Origin: Mycetocola saprophilus
Lineage (GTDB): Bacteria > Actinomycetota > Actinomycetes > Actinomycetales > Microbacteriaceae
NCBI RefSeq assembly: GCF_000718085.1
Contig: NZ_JOEC01000001.1
Span: 806,001 to 870,000, forward strand
DNA: 64,000 nt
Reading direction: 5' to 3'
Made by a program: the position numbers and the translations under genes. The notes beneath the pieces are model-generated. The model was not told the origin of the DNA, did no database searches, and saw nothing but the letters and a program-made list of their open reading frames with translations. Positions 18,653 through 31,446 of this stretch are shown here, in pieces (the stretch's first letter is position 1; each line of letters opens with the position of its first letter).

Positions 18653-19326
18653 CCCAGCCCACCCCCGCCCCCCTCACCGATGCAGAGCGGATCGCCAAGA
18701 AACGCCGCGGGCTCAAGTCCCGCTCGCTGCTCCTGCTGATCGTCGCCGGGGGGCTGGGTCTGCTTTCGTGGACCCAGACCTGGGTCAACCTGACGGTGAC
18801 GATTCCCAGCGGGGGAAGCAAGGACCTCGCCGTCAACGGGACCATCGCGGCGCCGGCTCTGACGGCCTTGGCGCTGTGTTTGATCGCCCTGGCCGCCGCG
18901 CTGTCGATTGCCGGATATGTGCTGCGCCTGCTCTTTGGTGGCCTCTCGGTGATCCTCGGGCTGTGCATCGCCCTCGAGGGCATCCTGGTGCTGCTGAACC
19001 CCGGTGCCTCCTCGGGTGCCGCGGTCACCGAGGCTACCGGCGTCGCCGGGCCCGCCTCGATTGCCAAGGTCATCACCGCGTCGAGCGTGACCTTCTGGCC
19101 CTATGTGGGTCTGCTGGGGGCGGCGATCGCGGTCTTCACCGGGTTTGTGATCATCCTCACGGCCAAGCACTGGCCGGGATCCGCCGGGCGCAAGTATCAG
19201 ACCACCCCGCGGGTGCGGGTCGTGGATGAGAACGCCATGCCCGACGCGATCGACAGCTGGGATGACCTGAGCCGCGGCGAGGACCCCACCGATCCCACCC
19301 TTCCCGACGCCACCCCCAAGTCCTAA
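18649..19326 (+). CDS. Tryptophan-associated membrane protein (TIGR02234 type)
   Basis: 225 residues with four hydrophobic segments (about 25-45, 65-88, 95-115 and 150-172), a W-T-Q-T-W stretch after the first helix and a hydrophilic tail. This matches the actinobacterial membrane protein found in trp operons between trpE and trpC. Its role is unknown; tryptophan transport or sensing has been suggested from position only. It overlaps trpE by ATGA. Confidence 0.85.
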   Translation: MTQPTPAPLTDAERIAKKRRGLKSRSLLLLIVAGGLGLLSWTQTWVNLTVTIPSGGSKDLAVNGTIAAPALTALALCLIALAAALSIAGYVLRLLFGGLSVILGLCIALEGILVLLNPGASSGAAVTEATGVAGPASIAKVITASSVTFWPYVGLLGAAIAVFTGFVIILTAKHWPGSAGRKYQTTPRVRVVDENAMPDAIDSWDDLSRGEDPTDPTLPDATPKS

Positions 19327-19439
19327 CCCGACGCACCTCGCCCCGGGCCGTGCCTCCCAACCCGAGGCGCACCGCGTGGGTGCGCACACCCCCGGCGATC
19401 CCCGATAGGATGGATCCGCCCATTCGTTTAAGGAGTTTC

Positions 19440-19670
19440 ATGAGCACCGACATTTCCGATCCCGGACACGGACACTCGCCCGCAGCCTGGACCGCCGTCA
19501 TCGTTATGCTGGCCGCCGTTACCATCGGCACCGTTGCCTTCTGGTTCGCCCAGGTATGGCTGGTGTGGGCTTCGGTTGCGCTGATCGGCGTGGGTGCGCT
19601 GCTCGGTTGGATCCTCTCGAAGGCCGGTTGGGGCGTCAAGGGCCCCAAGTACGTCGCCAAGAGCCACTAA
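19440..19670 (+). CDS. Small HGxxPAAW-motif membrane protein
   Basis: 76 residues. The N-terminal HGHSPAAWT is the hallmark of a conserved actinobacterial family found beside trpC. Two membrane helices follow (about 18-38 and 42-60), with a Lys-rich end. ATG 19440 is preceded by AAGGAG. trpC begins four bases after its stop, suggesting coupling. Function unknown. Confidence 0.85.
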   Translation: MSTDISDPGHGHSPAAWTAVIVMLAAVTIGTVAFWFAQVWLVWASVALIGVGALLGWILSKAGWGVKGPKYVAKSH

Positions 19671-19673
19671 CCC

Positions 19674-20444
19674 ATGCTCGCCGACCTGATGGCGGGTGCG
19701 GCGGCCGACGCCGCCGATCGCGAGCGACTGAAGCCGCTCGAGGCGGTGCGAGCCGAGGCGCTCGCCCGCCCCGCCGCGATCGATGCCCTCGCCGCGCTGG
19801 CGCCGAGTGACCGGGTGAAGATCATCGCCGAGGTCAAGCGCGCGAGCCCCTCGCGCGGGGATCTCGCCGAGATTCGCGATCCCGCCCAGCTCGCGGTCTC
19901 CTACGAGACCGGCGGGGCCAGCACCATCAGCGTGCTCACCGAGGGACGCAAGTTCAAGGGATCGCTGGCCGATCTCGAAGAGGTGCGTCGTTCGGTCGCG
20001 CTGCCCGTGCTGCGCAAGGACTTCATCTCGTCCCCGTACCAGGTGTACGAGGCCCGCGCGGCCGGAGCCGACCTGGTGCTGCTGATCGTCGCCGCGCTGG
20101 ATGATGCCACCCTGGCCTCGCTGTATGCGCTGATCACCGAGCTCGGCATGACCGCGCTGGTGGAGACGCACAGCGAGGAGGAGCTGCACCGCGCGCTCGC
20201 GCTCGGGGCTCAGCTGGTCGGTGTCAACGCCCGCAACCTTTCCACGTTCGAACTCGATCGTGACCTCTTTGGTACCCTCGCCCCGCAGATCCCCGCCGGG
20301 GTCATCCGGGTGGCCGAATCCGCCGTGCTCTCGCCGGCCGATGTACGCCACTACCGCGAGGCAGGCGCCGATGTGGTCCTGATCGGCGAGGCCCTGGTGA
20401 CCGGAGATCCGGTCGCGACCCTCGCTGAATATCTGGCGGTTTAA
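19674..20444 (+). CDS. trpC: Indole-3-glycerol-phosphate synthase
   Basis: 256 residues, a TIM barrel that closes the indole ring. Seen: [16 protein letters not shown] with the catalytic Lys and phosphate loop, [22 protein letters not shown] with the second catalytic Lys, GVNARNL and AESAV. It lies directly between the HGxxPAAW gene and trpB. trpD and a trpF/priA gene are not in this window. Confidence 0.96.
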   Translation: MLADLMAGAAADAADRERLKPLEAVRAEALARPAAIDALAALAPSDRVKIIAEVKRASPSRGDLAEIRDPAQLAVSYETGGASTISVLTEGRKFKGSLADLEEVRRSVALPVLRKDFISSPYQVYEARAAGADLVLLIVAALDDATLASLYALITELGMTALVETHSEEELHRALALGAQLVGVNARNLSTFELDRDLFGTLAPQIPAGVIRVAESAVLSPADVRHYREAGADVVLIGEALVTGDPVATLAEYLAV

Positions 20445-20449
20445 TCCCT

Positions 20450-21664
20450 ATGACGGATCTTCGTTCCGAAACCGGACCGTACTTCGGTGCCTTCGGTGGT
20501 CGTTATTCCCCCGAGTCGCTGATCGCGGCCCTCGATGAACTCACCGAGGCGTGGGACAGCGCCCGGAATGACGAGGCCTTCCTCGGCGAGTTCCGCGCGC
20601 TGCTGCGGGACTACGTGGGTCGACCCTCGATCATCACCGAGGTGCCCCGCTTTGCCGAGCACGCCGGTGGCGCCCGGATCATTCTCAAGCGCGAGGATCT
20701 GAACCACACCGGTTCCCACAAGATCAACAACGCGCTGGGTCAGGTGTTGCTCACCAAGCGCATCGGCAAGACCCGGGTGATCGCCGAGACCGGTGCCGGG
20801 CAGCACGGGGTGGCCACGGCCACCGCCGCGGCGCTGTTTGGGCTCGACTGCGTCATCTACATGGGCGAGGTGGACACCGAGCGCCAGGCGCTCAACGTGG
20901 CCCGCATGCGCCTGCTGGGTGCCGAGGTCATTCCGGTCAAGACCGGTTCACGCACCCTTAAGGACGCGATCAACGACGCGATGCGTGACTGGGTCACCAA
21001 CGTCGAGACCACCAACTACATCTTCGGAACCGTGGCCGGACCGCACCCGTTCCCCGCGCTGGTTCGTGATCTGCAGAAGGTCATCGGCGAGGAGGCCCGT
21101 CAGCAGGTCCTCGACCTGACCGGCGCGCTGCCCACCGCGGTGACCGCGTGTGTCGGCGGAGGATCCAACGCGATGGGAATCTTCCACGCGTTCCTCGACG
21201 ATGCCGATGTTGCCCTGTACGGCTTCGAGGCAGCCGGTGAGGGCGTGGACACCCCGCGTCACGCGGCGACGATCACCAAGGGACGCCCCGGCGTGCTGCA
21301 CGGTGCCCGCTCCTACCTGCTGCAGGACGAGGATGGCCAGACCGTCGAGTCGCACTCGATCTCGGCGGGCCTCGACTACCCGGGCGTGGGTCCCGAGCAC
21401 TCGTGGCTCGCAGACCTCGGCCGCGCACAGTACCGTCCGATCACCGATGCCGAGGCGATGGAGGCCTTCCGCCTGCTGAGCCGCACCGAGGGCATCATTC
21501 CCGCCATCGAGTCCTCGCACGCGCTGGCCGGCACGCTGAAGCTCGGACGCGAGCTTGGACCGGACGCCACCATCCTGGTGAGCCTGTCGGGCCGCGGCGA
21601 TAAGGATATGGAAACCGCGGGTCGCTACTTCGACCTGATCGACGAGGGAGCCACGCAGCTGTGA
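20450..21664 (+). CDS. trpB: Tryptophan synthase beta chain
   Basis: 404 residues. A PLP enzyme that joins indole and serine. The Schiff-base Lys is in [13 protein letters not shown], and the PLP phosphate loop is [10 protein letters not shown]. The start at ATG 20450 follows trpC by five bases. The stop overlaps the GTG start of trpA, the usual tight coupling of the alpha2beta2 subunits. Confidence 0.97.
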   Translation: MTDLRSETGPYFGAFGGRYSPESLIAALDELTEAWDSARNDEAFLGEFRALLRDYVGRPSIITEVPRFAEHAGGARIILKREDLNHTGSHKINNALGQVLLTKRIGKTRVIAETGAGQHGVATATAAALFGLDCVIYMGEVDTERQALNVARMRLLGAEVIPVKTGSRTLKDAINDAMRDWVTNVETTNYIFGTVAGPHPFPALVRDLQKVIGEEARQQVLDLTGALPTAVTACVGGGSNAMGIFHAFLDDADVALYGFEAAGEGVDTPRHAATITKGRPGVLHGARSYLLQDEDGQTVESHSISAGLDYPGVGPEHSWLADLGRAQYRPITDAEAMEAFRLLSRTEGIIPAIESSHALAGTLKLGRELGPDATILVSLSGRGDKDMETAGRYFDLIDEGATQL

Positions 21665-22449
21665 CCCAGGTACACGACACCCTTGCGGCACTGCGCCGCG
21701 ACGGTTCCGGGGCCCTGATCGGATACCTTCCGGTCGGCTTCCCCGACTTCCAGACCAGCGTGGACGCCGCGGTGGCCATCGCCGAAAACGGCGTGGACAT
21801 CATCGAGCTCGGCGTGCCCTACTCGGACCCGGTCATGGATGGGGCTGCGATTCAGGCGGCCACCGTTCAGGCCCTGGCCGGCGGGTTCAAGCTCGCCCAC
21901 GTGTTTGAGGCGGTTCGTCAGATCCGTGCCCGCGTGGACGTGCCGGTCCTGCTGATGACCTACTGGAACCCGGTGATTCAGTACGGACCCGACCGCTTCG
22001 CCGACGACCTGGTCGCCGCCGGTGGTGCCGGGCTGATTACCCCGGACCTGATCCCGGATGAGGCCGCCGACTGGCTCTCGGCCTCGGACCGGACCGATCT
22101 GGAACGCATCTTCCTGGCCGCGCCGTCCTCGAGTGACGAGCGCCTGAAGACCGTGTCGGAGCTCAGCCGTGGATTCGTGTATACGGTATCCACGATGGGA
22201 ATCACCGGCGCCCGCAGCGAGATGGATGGTGCCGCCCGCGCACTGACCACCCGCCTGCGCGCCGCCGGAGACAACTTCGCCTGTGTGGGACTGGGAATTT
22301 CCAGCGCCGCCCAGGTGCGCGACGTGCTCAGCTATGCCGACGGTGCCATCGTCGGTTCCGCGCTGGTCTCCGCCCTCGCCGAGGGTGGAGTGCCCGCCGT
22401 GGCGGCCAAGGCCGCCGAGCTGGCAACCGGTAAGAGCGAGTCGAAGTAG
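21661..22449 (+). CDS. trpA: Tryptophan synthase alpha chain
   Basis: 262 residues starting with GTG 21661 overlapping trpB. It cleaves indole-3-glycerol phosphate and channels indole to TrpB. The catalytic Glu lies in [15 protein letters not shown], and the second acid and phosphate sites in TPDLIPDE and GLGISSA are in place. It ends the trp genes; lgt follows after 36 bases and may be co-transcribed. Confidence 0.96.
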   Translation: MTQVHDTLAALRRDGSGALIGYLPVGFPDFQTSVDAAVAIAENGVDIIELGVPYSDPVMDGAAIQAATVQALAGGFKLAHVFEAVRQIRARVDVPVLLMTYWNPVIQYGPDRFADDLVAAGGAGLITPDLIPDEAADWLSASDRTDLERIFLAAPSSSDERLKTVSELSRGFVYTVSTMGITGARSEMDGAARALTTRLRAAGDNFACVGLGISSAAQVRDVLSYADGAIVGSALVSALAEGGVPAVAAKAAELATGKSESK

Positions 22450-22485
22450 AATTATCCGCGCCGCCAGGCGTATCTGAAGAAAGGC

Positions 22486-23463
22486 GTGACCCGGGTGATT
22501 TCCCTGAGCATCCCCAGCCCCGAGATTAACTCGTTTAATATCGGGCCCATAACCATCTACTTCTATGCCCTCTGCATTATGGCGGGCATCGTCGCCGCGG
22601 CGTTCCTGGTGAACCACCGCCTGAACAAGCTGGGTGCCGGTAACGGCGTCGTGCTGGACATGATCCTGCTGACCGTGCCGATCGGCATCATCGGCGCGCG
22701 GATCTTCCACGTGCTGACCCACCCCAACGACTACTTCTACCCGGGTGCGAACCTCTGGGAGGTTGTCGACATCCGCAGCGGTGGCATCGCGATCTTCGGT
22801 GCGCTGCTCGGTGGTGCCGTGGGTGCCTGGCTCGGCTGCAAGTGGACCGGACTGCGGTTCTGGGTCTTCGCCGACGCGCTGGCCCCGGGTCTGCTGCTGG
22901 CGCAGGCCTTCGGCCGCTTCGGCAACTACTTCAACCAGGAGCTCTTCGGTACCCCCACCGACCTGCCCTGGGGCCTGCAGATCGACAGCACCAACGCCGC
23001 CTGGCCGCTGGGCCTGCCCGCCGGTACCCTGTTCCACCCGACCTTCCTCTACGAGGTCATCTGGAACCTGCTCGGCGTGCTGTTCCTGCTGTGGCTCTCG
23101 CGCAAGATCAACGTGGGCTGGGGCAAGGTCTTTGGTGCCTACCTCATCTGGTACGGTGCCGGACGCACCGTGTGGGAGTCGATCCGCATCGACCCGAGCG
23201 AAATTTTCCTCGGAATTCGGGTAAATGTTTGGGCCGCCCTGCTCGCCATTCTGGTGGGAATTGTCCTGATCATCGTGCAGAACAAGCGCCACACCGGTTT
23301 GATCCCCTCGGCCTACCGGCCGGGTCGTGGCGATAAGGACGCTCAGGCTGGAGTAGGATCTTCACACACCGATGTGGAGTACGTAGATACCACTGACCCC
23401 TCGGTTCCGGCAACGGCGCCGGTAGCTGAACCGGCCACAAGCCGGGAAGGCGCAACCCCCTAA
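22486..23463 (+). CDS. lgt: Prolipoprotein diacylglyceryl transferase
   Basis: 325 residues with about seven membrane helices. Lgt transfers diacylglycerol to the Cys of lipobox proteins. The signature GRFGNYFNQELFG is intact, as are the IRSGGIAIFGALLGG loop and the YGAGRTVWE block. The C-terminal about 50 residues are hydrophilic and Thr/Pro/Ala-rich, as often in actinobacteria. GTG 22486 is taken after GAAGAAAGG; GTG 22495 is also possible. lgt after trpA is a common actinobacterial order. Confidence 0.94.
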   Translation: MTRVISLSIPSPEINSFNIGPITIYFYALCIMAGIVAAAFLVNHRLNKLGAGNGVVLDMILLTVPIGIIGARIFHVLTHPNDYFYPGANLWEVVDIRSGGIAIFGALLGGAVGAWLGCKWTGLRFWVFADALAPGLLLAQAFGRFGNYFNQELFGTPTDLPWGLQIDSTNAAWPLGLPAGTLFHPTFLYEVIWNLLGVLFLLWLSRKINVGWGKVFGAYLIWYGAGRTVWESIRIDPSEIFLGIRVNVWAALLAILVGIVLIIVQNKRHTGLIPSAYRPGRGDKDAQAGVGSSHTDVEYVDTTDPSVPATAPVAEPATSREGATP

Positions 23464-23501
23464 CCCGCTCGGGTTCAGCCAGAACATACCCAGTTACAAC
23501 G

Positions 23502-23540
23502 CATTGGCCCGGGACAGGTTAGACCTGCCCCGGGCCAATG
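23502..23540 (+). terminator. Inverted repeat after lgt, probable terminator
   Basis: An 18-bp stem with one mismatch (CATTGGCCCGGG arm at 23502-23519, CCCGGGCCAATG arm ending at 23540) and a TAG loop. There is no T tract after it, so termination may be weak or the structure may have another role before gltB. Confidence 0.55.
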
Positions 23541-23578
23541 GCGTCCCATCCCCTTAAACACTCCGTAAGGGTGGATTC

Positions 23579-26500
23579 ATGACGCAACACAGTCCCTATC
23601 AAAGCTTCTCCGCGGTTCCGCCGCGGCAGGGGCTTTACAACCCGGTTCAGGAAAAGGATGCCTGTGGCCTGGCCGCGGTCGCTACCCTGCGCGGTACCGC
23701 CGGACACGACATCATCGAGCTGGCCCTGCAGGCCCTGCGTAACCTCGAGCACCGCGGTGCGATCGGCTCGGACGCCGGAACCGGTGACGGCGCCGGTCTG
23801 CTGAGCCAGGTCCCCGATGCCTTCCTGCGCGAGGTCACCTCGTTCGAGCTTCCCGAGGCGGGGGAGTATGCCGTCGGTATGGCCTTCCTGCCCCAGGACG
23901 CCGCCGAGCGCGCCGCGCAGAAGGCCGCGATTGAGCAGATCGCCGCCGAGGAAGAACTCACCGTGCTGGGCTGGCGTGAGGTCCCCACCGATCCCGAGCA
24001 CCTCGGCACGCTCGCCCGTGAGGCCATGCCCGCGTTTGAGCAGCTGTTTGTGCGCGTGGAAACCGAGATCGCTCACCACGCTCCCGAGCCCCAGCTGCAC
24101 GAGCACTCGCCGATCGAACCCGGCGCCCCGGAGGAGGTGATCACACCCCACGCCACGCTTTTCTCGAACCTGGACGCGGTTTCCACCGCTACCTCCTCGA
24201 TCCCCACGATCGCCACCCCCTCGTCGAGCGCTTCGATCCCCACTCCCGCGCGCTCCGAGGACATTCCTCCCGCGGTCCCCACGACCGCCGCGCGTCCCGC
24301 CCGCCCGGATCCCCTCCTGCTGGATCGGCTGGCTTACCGACTGCGCCGTCGCGCCGAGCATGAGCTCGGTGCCTACTTTGCCTCGCTGTCGAGCCGTACC
24401 CTGGTCTACAAGGGCATGGTCACCACGCTCCAGCTTGAGCCGTTCTACCCCGATCTTTCGGATGCCCGTTTTGCCTCCAAGCTCGCGCTGGTGCACTCGC
24501 GGTACTCCACCAACACCTTCCCGTCGTGGCCGCTCGCGCAGCCGCTGCGTATGCTCGCCCACAACGGCGAGATTAACACCGTGGAGGGCAACCGTAACTG
24601 GATGCGCGCGCGTCAGTCTCAGCTGGCCAGCGACCTGCTGGGCGACCTCTCGCCGCTGCTGCCCATCTGCACCCCCGGCGCCAGTGACTCGGCCTCGCTG
24701 GATGAGGTGTTTGAGCTGCTGACCCTGTCGGGTCGCTCGATCACCCACGCGATGACGATGCTGGTGCCCGAGGCCTGGGAGAAGAAGGCCGGGTTGGATG
24801 ACAACCTGCGCGCCTTTTACGAGTTCTCGGCGCTCCAGATGGAGCCCTGGGACGGTCCCGCCGCGCTGACCTTCACCGACGGCACCCAGGTGGGTGCGAC
24901 CCTCGACCGCAACGGACTGCGTCCGGGCCGCTGGCTCGAGACCACCGATGGCCTGGTTGTCCTTGGTTCCGAGATCGGCATCCTCCCGATCGCCCCCGAG
25001 CGCGTGGCCCGCAAGGGACGCCTGCGTCCGGGCCAGATGTTTGTGGTGGACACGGCCGAGGGCCGGATCATCGAGGACACCGAGGTCAAGAAGGGCCTGG
25101 CCGAGTCCGAGCCCTGGGCCAAGTGGCTGGAGACCGAGCAGATCACCCTTGAGGACCTGCCCGAGCGCGAGCACATCGTGCACACCGCCGCCTCGATCAC
25201 CCGCCGTCAGCGGACCTTCGGGTACACCGAGGAGGAGGTGCGCATCCTGCTGGCCCCGATGGGTCAGAACGGTGCCGAGCCGCTCGGCGCGATGGGATCC
25301 GACACCCCGATCGCCGTGCTGTCCGACCGCCCGCGCCTGGTGTTTGACTACTTCACCCAGCGCTTCGCCCAGGTGACCAACCCGCCGCTGGACGCGATCC
25401 GTGAGGAGCGGGTCACCTCGCTCTCGATCGGTCTGGGACCCGAGCACAACCTGCTTGAGGACGCCCCCGCCCACGCGCGCCGGGTGATCCTGAAGTTCCC
25501 GGTGATCAACAACGATGAGCTGGCCAAGATCCAGCACATCGAGCCCGAGGACCTCTCCAGCGCGCCCGCCGAGCTCGCGGTGACCATTCGTGGTCTCTAC
25601 CGCTTCGACCGCGGCGAGAACGCGCTGCGCGATCGTCTGGACGAGATCCGCGCCGAGGTGGACACCGCGCTGGCTCGCGGCGCCGAGTTCCTGGTGCTGA
25701 GCGACCGCGAGTCCACCAAGGACCTGGCCCCGATTCCCTCGCTGCTGCTGCTCTCGACCGTGCACCACCACCTGGTGGAGCGGGAGAACCGCATGCGCGT
25801 GGGCCTGATCGTCGAGGCCGGTGACGTGCGCGAGGTGCACCACGTGGCCCTGCTGATCGGCTACGGTGCCACCGCGGTGAACCCGTACCTGGCGATGGAG
25901 ACCTGCGAGCACCTGACCCGCACCGGTGTGATCACCGGCATCACCCCCGAGCAGGCCGTCAAGAACGTGATCTACGCCCTGGGTAAGGGTGTGCTGAAGA
26001 TCATGTCGAAGATGGGTATCTCGACCGTGTCCAGCTACGCCGGCGCCCAGGCCTTCGAGGCCGTGGGTCTGTCCCAGGAACTCATCGACGGCTACTTCGG
26101 TGGCACCGTGAGCACCCTGGGTGGCGTGGACCTCGGTGTCCTGGCCGCCGAGACCATGTCGCGGCACAAGAGCGCCTACCCGGACAACTCCGCCGAGCGG
26201 GTGCACGAGCGCCTGAACACCGGCGGCGAGTACCAGTGGCGTCGCGACGGTGCCCCGCACCTGTTCAACCCCGAGACCGTCTTCAAGCTGCAGCACGCGA
26301 CCCGCTCGCGTCGCTACGACATCTTCCGTGAGTACACCGCCCTGGTGGACGAGCAGAACGAGAAGCTGATGACCCTGCGCGGCCTGTTCCGCCTCGAGGG
26401 CCACGGCCGCACCCCGGTGCCGCTGGATGAGGTCGAGTCCGTCGCCGACATCGTGAAGCGCTTCTCGACCGGAGCGATGAGCTACGGCTCGATTTCCAAG

Positions 26501-28373
26501 GAGGCCCACGAGACCCTGGCGATCGCCATGAACCGTCTCGGCGCCAAGTCGAACACCGGTGAGGGTGGCGAGGACACCGAGCGTCTGCTCGACCCCGAGC
26601 GCCGCTCCTCGATCAAGCAGGTAGCCTCGGGCCGCTTCGGTGTGACCAGCATGTACCTGACCCACGCCGACGACATCCAGATCAAGCTCGCCCAGGGCGC
26701 CAAGCCCGGCGAGGGTGGTCAGCTGCCGCCGACCAAGGTCTACCCCTGGGTGGCCCGGACCCGTCACGCGACCCCCGGTGTCGGCCTCATCTCGCCGCCC
26801 CCGCACCACGACATCTACTCGATCGAGGACCTCAAGCAGCTCATCTTCGACCTCAAGCGGGCCAACCCCGCCGCGCGCATTCACACCAAGCTGGTCAGCC
26901 AGGCCGGTATCGGTGCGGTGGCCGCGGGTGTGGCGAAGGCGCTGTCCGACGTGATCCTGGTTTCGGGTCACGACGGTGGTACCGGTGCGTCCCCGATGAA
27001 CTCGCTCAAGCACGCGGGAACCCCGTGGGAGCTGGGCCTCGCCGAAACCCAGCAGACCCTGATCCTGAACAACATGCGTGACCGCGTGGTGGTGCAGGTA
27101 GATGGTCAGCTGAAGACCGGCCGCGACGTCATCATCGGTGCCCTGCTGGGCGCCGAGGAGTTCGGTTTCGCGACCGCCCCGCTGGTGGTTTCGGGCTGCA
27201 TCATGATGCGCGTGTGCCACCTGGACACCTGCCCGGTGGGTGTGGCCACCCAGAACCCGGTGCTGCGCGAGCGCTTCACCGGTAAGCCCGAGTTTGTGGT
27301 GAACTTCTTCGAGTTCATCGCCGAGGAGGTACGCGAGTACCTCGCCGCCCTGGGCTTCCGCACCCTGGACGAGGCCATCGGTCGGGTGGACCTGATCCAC
27401 GCCGGAGATGCCGCCGCCCACTGGAAGGCCCGCGGACTGGACCTGGACCCGCTGCTGTACCGTCCCGAGACCGAGCAGGCCCTGCGCGGCATCCGCACCC
27501 AGGACCACGAGCTGGATGAGCACTTCGACAACCAGCTGATCGCACACGCCCGTGCGGCCCTGGAAAACGGCGAGCCGGTGGCGATTGATCTGCCGATCAA
27601 CAACACCGACCGCGCCGTGGGCACGATGCTCGGCCACGAGGTGACCAAGCGTCACGGCGAGGCCGGGCTGCCCGAGTCCACCATCGAGGTTGCGCTGCAC
27701 GGTACCGCCGGTCAGTCCCTCGGTGCGTTCATGCCCGCCGGAATCGCGCTGCGCCTCGAGGGTGAAGCCAACGACTACGTGGGTAAGGGACTCTCGGGTG
27801 GTTTGATCACCCTGCGTCCGCCGCGCGAGGCCACCTATCAGGCCGAGGAGTCGGTGATCGCCGGTAACGTGATCGGTTACGGCGCCACCTCGGGCCAGAT
27901 CTTCCTGCGCGGTGTCGTGGGCGAGCGCTTCCTGGTGCGTAACTCCGGGGCCACCGCGGTGGCCGAGGGCGTGGGCGACCACGCACTGGAGTACATGACC
28001 GGCGGCGAGGCCCTGATCCTCGGACCGACCGGCCACAACGTGGGTGCGGGTATGTCCGGTGGTGTCGCGTACATCTACCGTCTGAACCCCGAGGCCGTGA
28101 ACCCCGACGCCCGCGAGAGCGGCGAGCTGGGTGTGCACCCGCTGGACCGCGCCGATCAGGAGCGCCTGCGCGAGCTGCTCGGCCGTCACTTCGAAGCGAC
28201 CGGTTCGCCGGTGGCCGAGGCGATCCTCGCGGACTTCGAGTCCGCCTCAACCGAATTTTCTAAGCTCGTACCGCGCGACTTCGCCGCGGTACAGGCCACC
28301 CGTGCCCAGGCCGAGACCGAGGGTCTTGACCTGGACGGCGACGTGGTTTGGGAGCGCATCCTGGAGGTGACCC

Positions 28374-28381
<8 letters not shown>
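23579..28381 (+). CDS. gltB: Glutamate synthase (NADPH) large subunit
   Basis: 1600 residues. It transfers the glutamine amide to 2-oxoglutarate. An N-terminal class II glutaminase domain starts with the nucleophile Cys29 in EKDACGL. Then come the central domain, the FMN-binding synthase barrel ([36 protein letters not shown]), the 3Fe-4S Cys cluster ([15 protein letters not shown]) and the C-terminal beta-helix ([14 protein letters not shown] GAGMSGG). An oddity is an insertion of roughly 75 residues (about 167-244), Pro/Ser/Thr-rich, inside the glutaminase domain and in frame. The stop overlaps gltD by eight bases. Confidence 0.96.
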
Positions 28382-29831
<1,450 letters not shown>

Positions 29832-29878
29832 TCACCCCAGCCGCGGCTACTGCCGCAGAAGTTTGGAGCTCTATACCC

Positions 29879-31321
29879 ATGAGACGCGCAAAAATTGTCG
29901 CGACACTTGGTCCGGCCACGAACACGTATGAGAACATCCGCGCGATCCTTGAGGCCGGCGTCAACGTCGCTCGGATGAACCTCAGCCACGGTGACTACTC
30001 GGTCCACGAGGCCGTGTACACCAACGTGCGCAAGGCCGCCGCGGACCTTGGTCACCCCACCGCCGTTCTGGTGGACCTGCAGGGACCCAAGATCCGTCTG
30101 GGCAAGTTCGAGGGTGGTCCCTACGACCTCGCCGAGGGCGACGTGTTCAAGATCACGACCGACGACATCATCGGCAACAAGGACATCTCCTCCACCACGT
30201 TCAAGGGCCTGCCCGCGGACGTGAAGGTCGGCGACCCGCTGCTGATCGATGACGGCAAGGTGGGCCTTGAGGTCACCGCCGTGGACGGCAACGTCGTCAC
30301 CACCGTCGTGACCGTGCCCGGTCCGGTCTCGAACAACAAGGGCATCAACCTGCCCGGCGTTGCCGTGAACGTGCCCGCACTGAGCGAAAAGGATGAGGCC
30401 GACCTGCGCTGGGGCCTGAACCTCGGTACCGACTTCATCGCCCTGTCCTTCGTGCGTGACGCCAAGGACATCGTTCGTGTTCACGAGATTATGGACGAGG
30501 AGGGTCGCCGCGTTCCGGTGATCGCCAAGATCGAGAAGCCGCAGGCAGTGGACAACCTCGAGGAGATCATCGAGGCCTTCGACGGCATCATGGTTGCCCG
30601 TGGTGACCTCGGTGTGGAGCTTCCGCTGGAGGCCGTGCCGATCGTGCAGAAGCGCGCCATCGAGCTGTGCCGTCGTGCCGCCAAGCCGGTTATCGTCGCC
30701 ACTCAGATGCTGGAGTCGATGATTTCGAGCCCGCGTCCGACCCGCGCCGAGACCTCCGACGTGGCAAACGCCGTCCTCGACGGTGCCGACGCGGTTATGC
30801 TCTCGGGCGAGACCAGCGTGGGTGCCTTCCCGGTGATCACCGTGGCCACCATGGCACGCATCGTGGAGTCCACCGAGGAGCACGGCCTGGAGCGTATCCC
30901 GGCCCTGGGCAGCAAGCCCCGCACTCAGGGTGGCGCCATCACGGCCGCCGCCGCCGAGGTGGGCGAGTTTGTGGACGCCAAGTTCCTCTGCGTGTTCACC
31001 GAGACCGGTGACTCGGTTCGCCGGACTTCGCGTCTGCGCAGCCGGATCCCCGTACTCGGCTTCACCCCGCTGGAGTCGACCCTGCGTCGCATGCAGCTGA
31101 ACTGGGGTGTCGAGGGCCGTCTGATCGAGACCGTAACCCACACCGACGCCATGTTCGGCCAGGTGGATGACGCACTGCTGGGCGAGGAAATCGCCGAGCA
31201 GGGTGACAAGGTGGTTGTGATCTCCGGTTCGCCCCCCGGAATCTCGGGTTCGACCAACGACCTGCGCGTGCACCGCATCGGTGACGCGGCCAACCAGGTT
31301 GTTCCGGCGTACGAGAAGTAG
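29879..31321 (+). CDS. pyk: Pyruvate kinase
   Basis: 480 residues from ATG 29879, which has GGAG upstream; the frame extends into gltD but family homology starts at RRAKIVATLGPAT. It makes pyruvate and ATP from phosphoenolpyruvate. The active-site blocks ARMNLSHG, IAKIEKPQAV, DGIMVARGDLGVE and VIVATQMLESM are all present, with the regulatory C-terminal domain at about residues 345-480. A terminator follows directly. Confidence 0.97.
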   Translation: MRRAKIVATLGPATNTYENIRAILEAGVNVARMNLSHGDYSVHEAVYTNVRKAAADLGHPTAVLVDLQGPKIRLGKFEGGPYDLAEGDVFKITTDDIIGNKDISSTTFKGLPADVKVGDPLLIDDGKVGLEVTAVDGNVVTTVVTVPGPVSNNKGINLPGVAVNVPALSEKDEADLRWGLNLGTDFIALSFVRDAKDIVRVHEIMDEEGRRVPVIAKIEKPQAVDNLEEIIEAFDGIMVARGDLGVELPLEAVPIVQKRAIELCRRAAKPVIVATQMLESMISSPRPTRAETSDVANAVLDGADAVMLSGETSVGAFPVITVATMARIVESTEEHGLERIPALGSKPRTQGGAITAAAAEVGEFVDAKFLCVFTETGDSVRRTSRLRSRIPVLGFTPLESTLRRMQLNWGVEGRLIETVTHTDAMFGQVDDALLGEEIAEQGDKVVVISGSPPGISGSTNDLRVHRIGDAANQVVPAYEK

Positions 31322-31334
31322 AAACGCCAGCAGT

Positions 31335-31371
31335 GACGGCCCCGGGGGTTTCCCGGGGCCGTCCCGCTTTT
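31335..31371 (+). terminator. Terminator after pyk
   Basis: A perfect 12-bp stem (GACGGCCCCGGG / CCCGGGGCCGTC), a five-base loop, then CCCGCTTTT. Confidence 0.85.
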
Positions 31372-31446
31372 AACGCCCCTCGGTCCCGTCCCGCCGCCCC
31401 CGTGTAGGGGATATTTTTGCGGGGCGCTTGTGGGTAGTGTGCGGTC

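Noticed and set aside
23519..28189. A 1556-codon open frame on the minus strand opposite gltB
   Set aside because: It mirrors the codon pattern of a strongly GC-biased gene on the other strand; its translation is rich in Gly, Val, His and Arg with no domain, while gltB is unmistakable.
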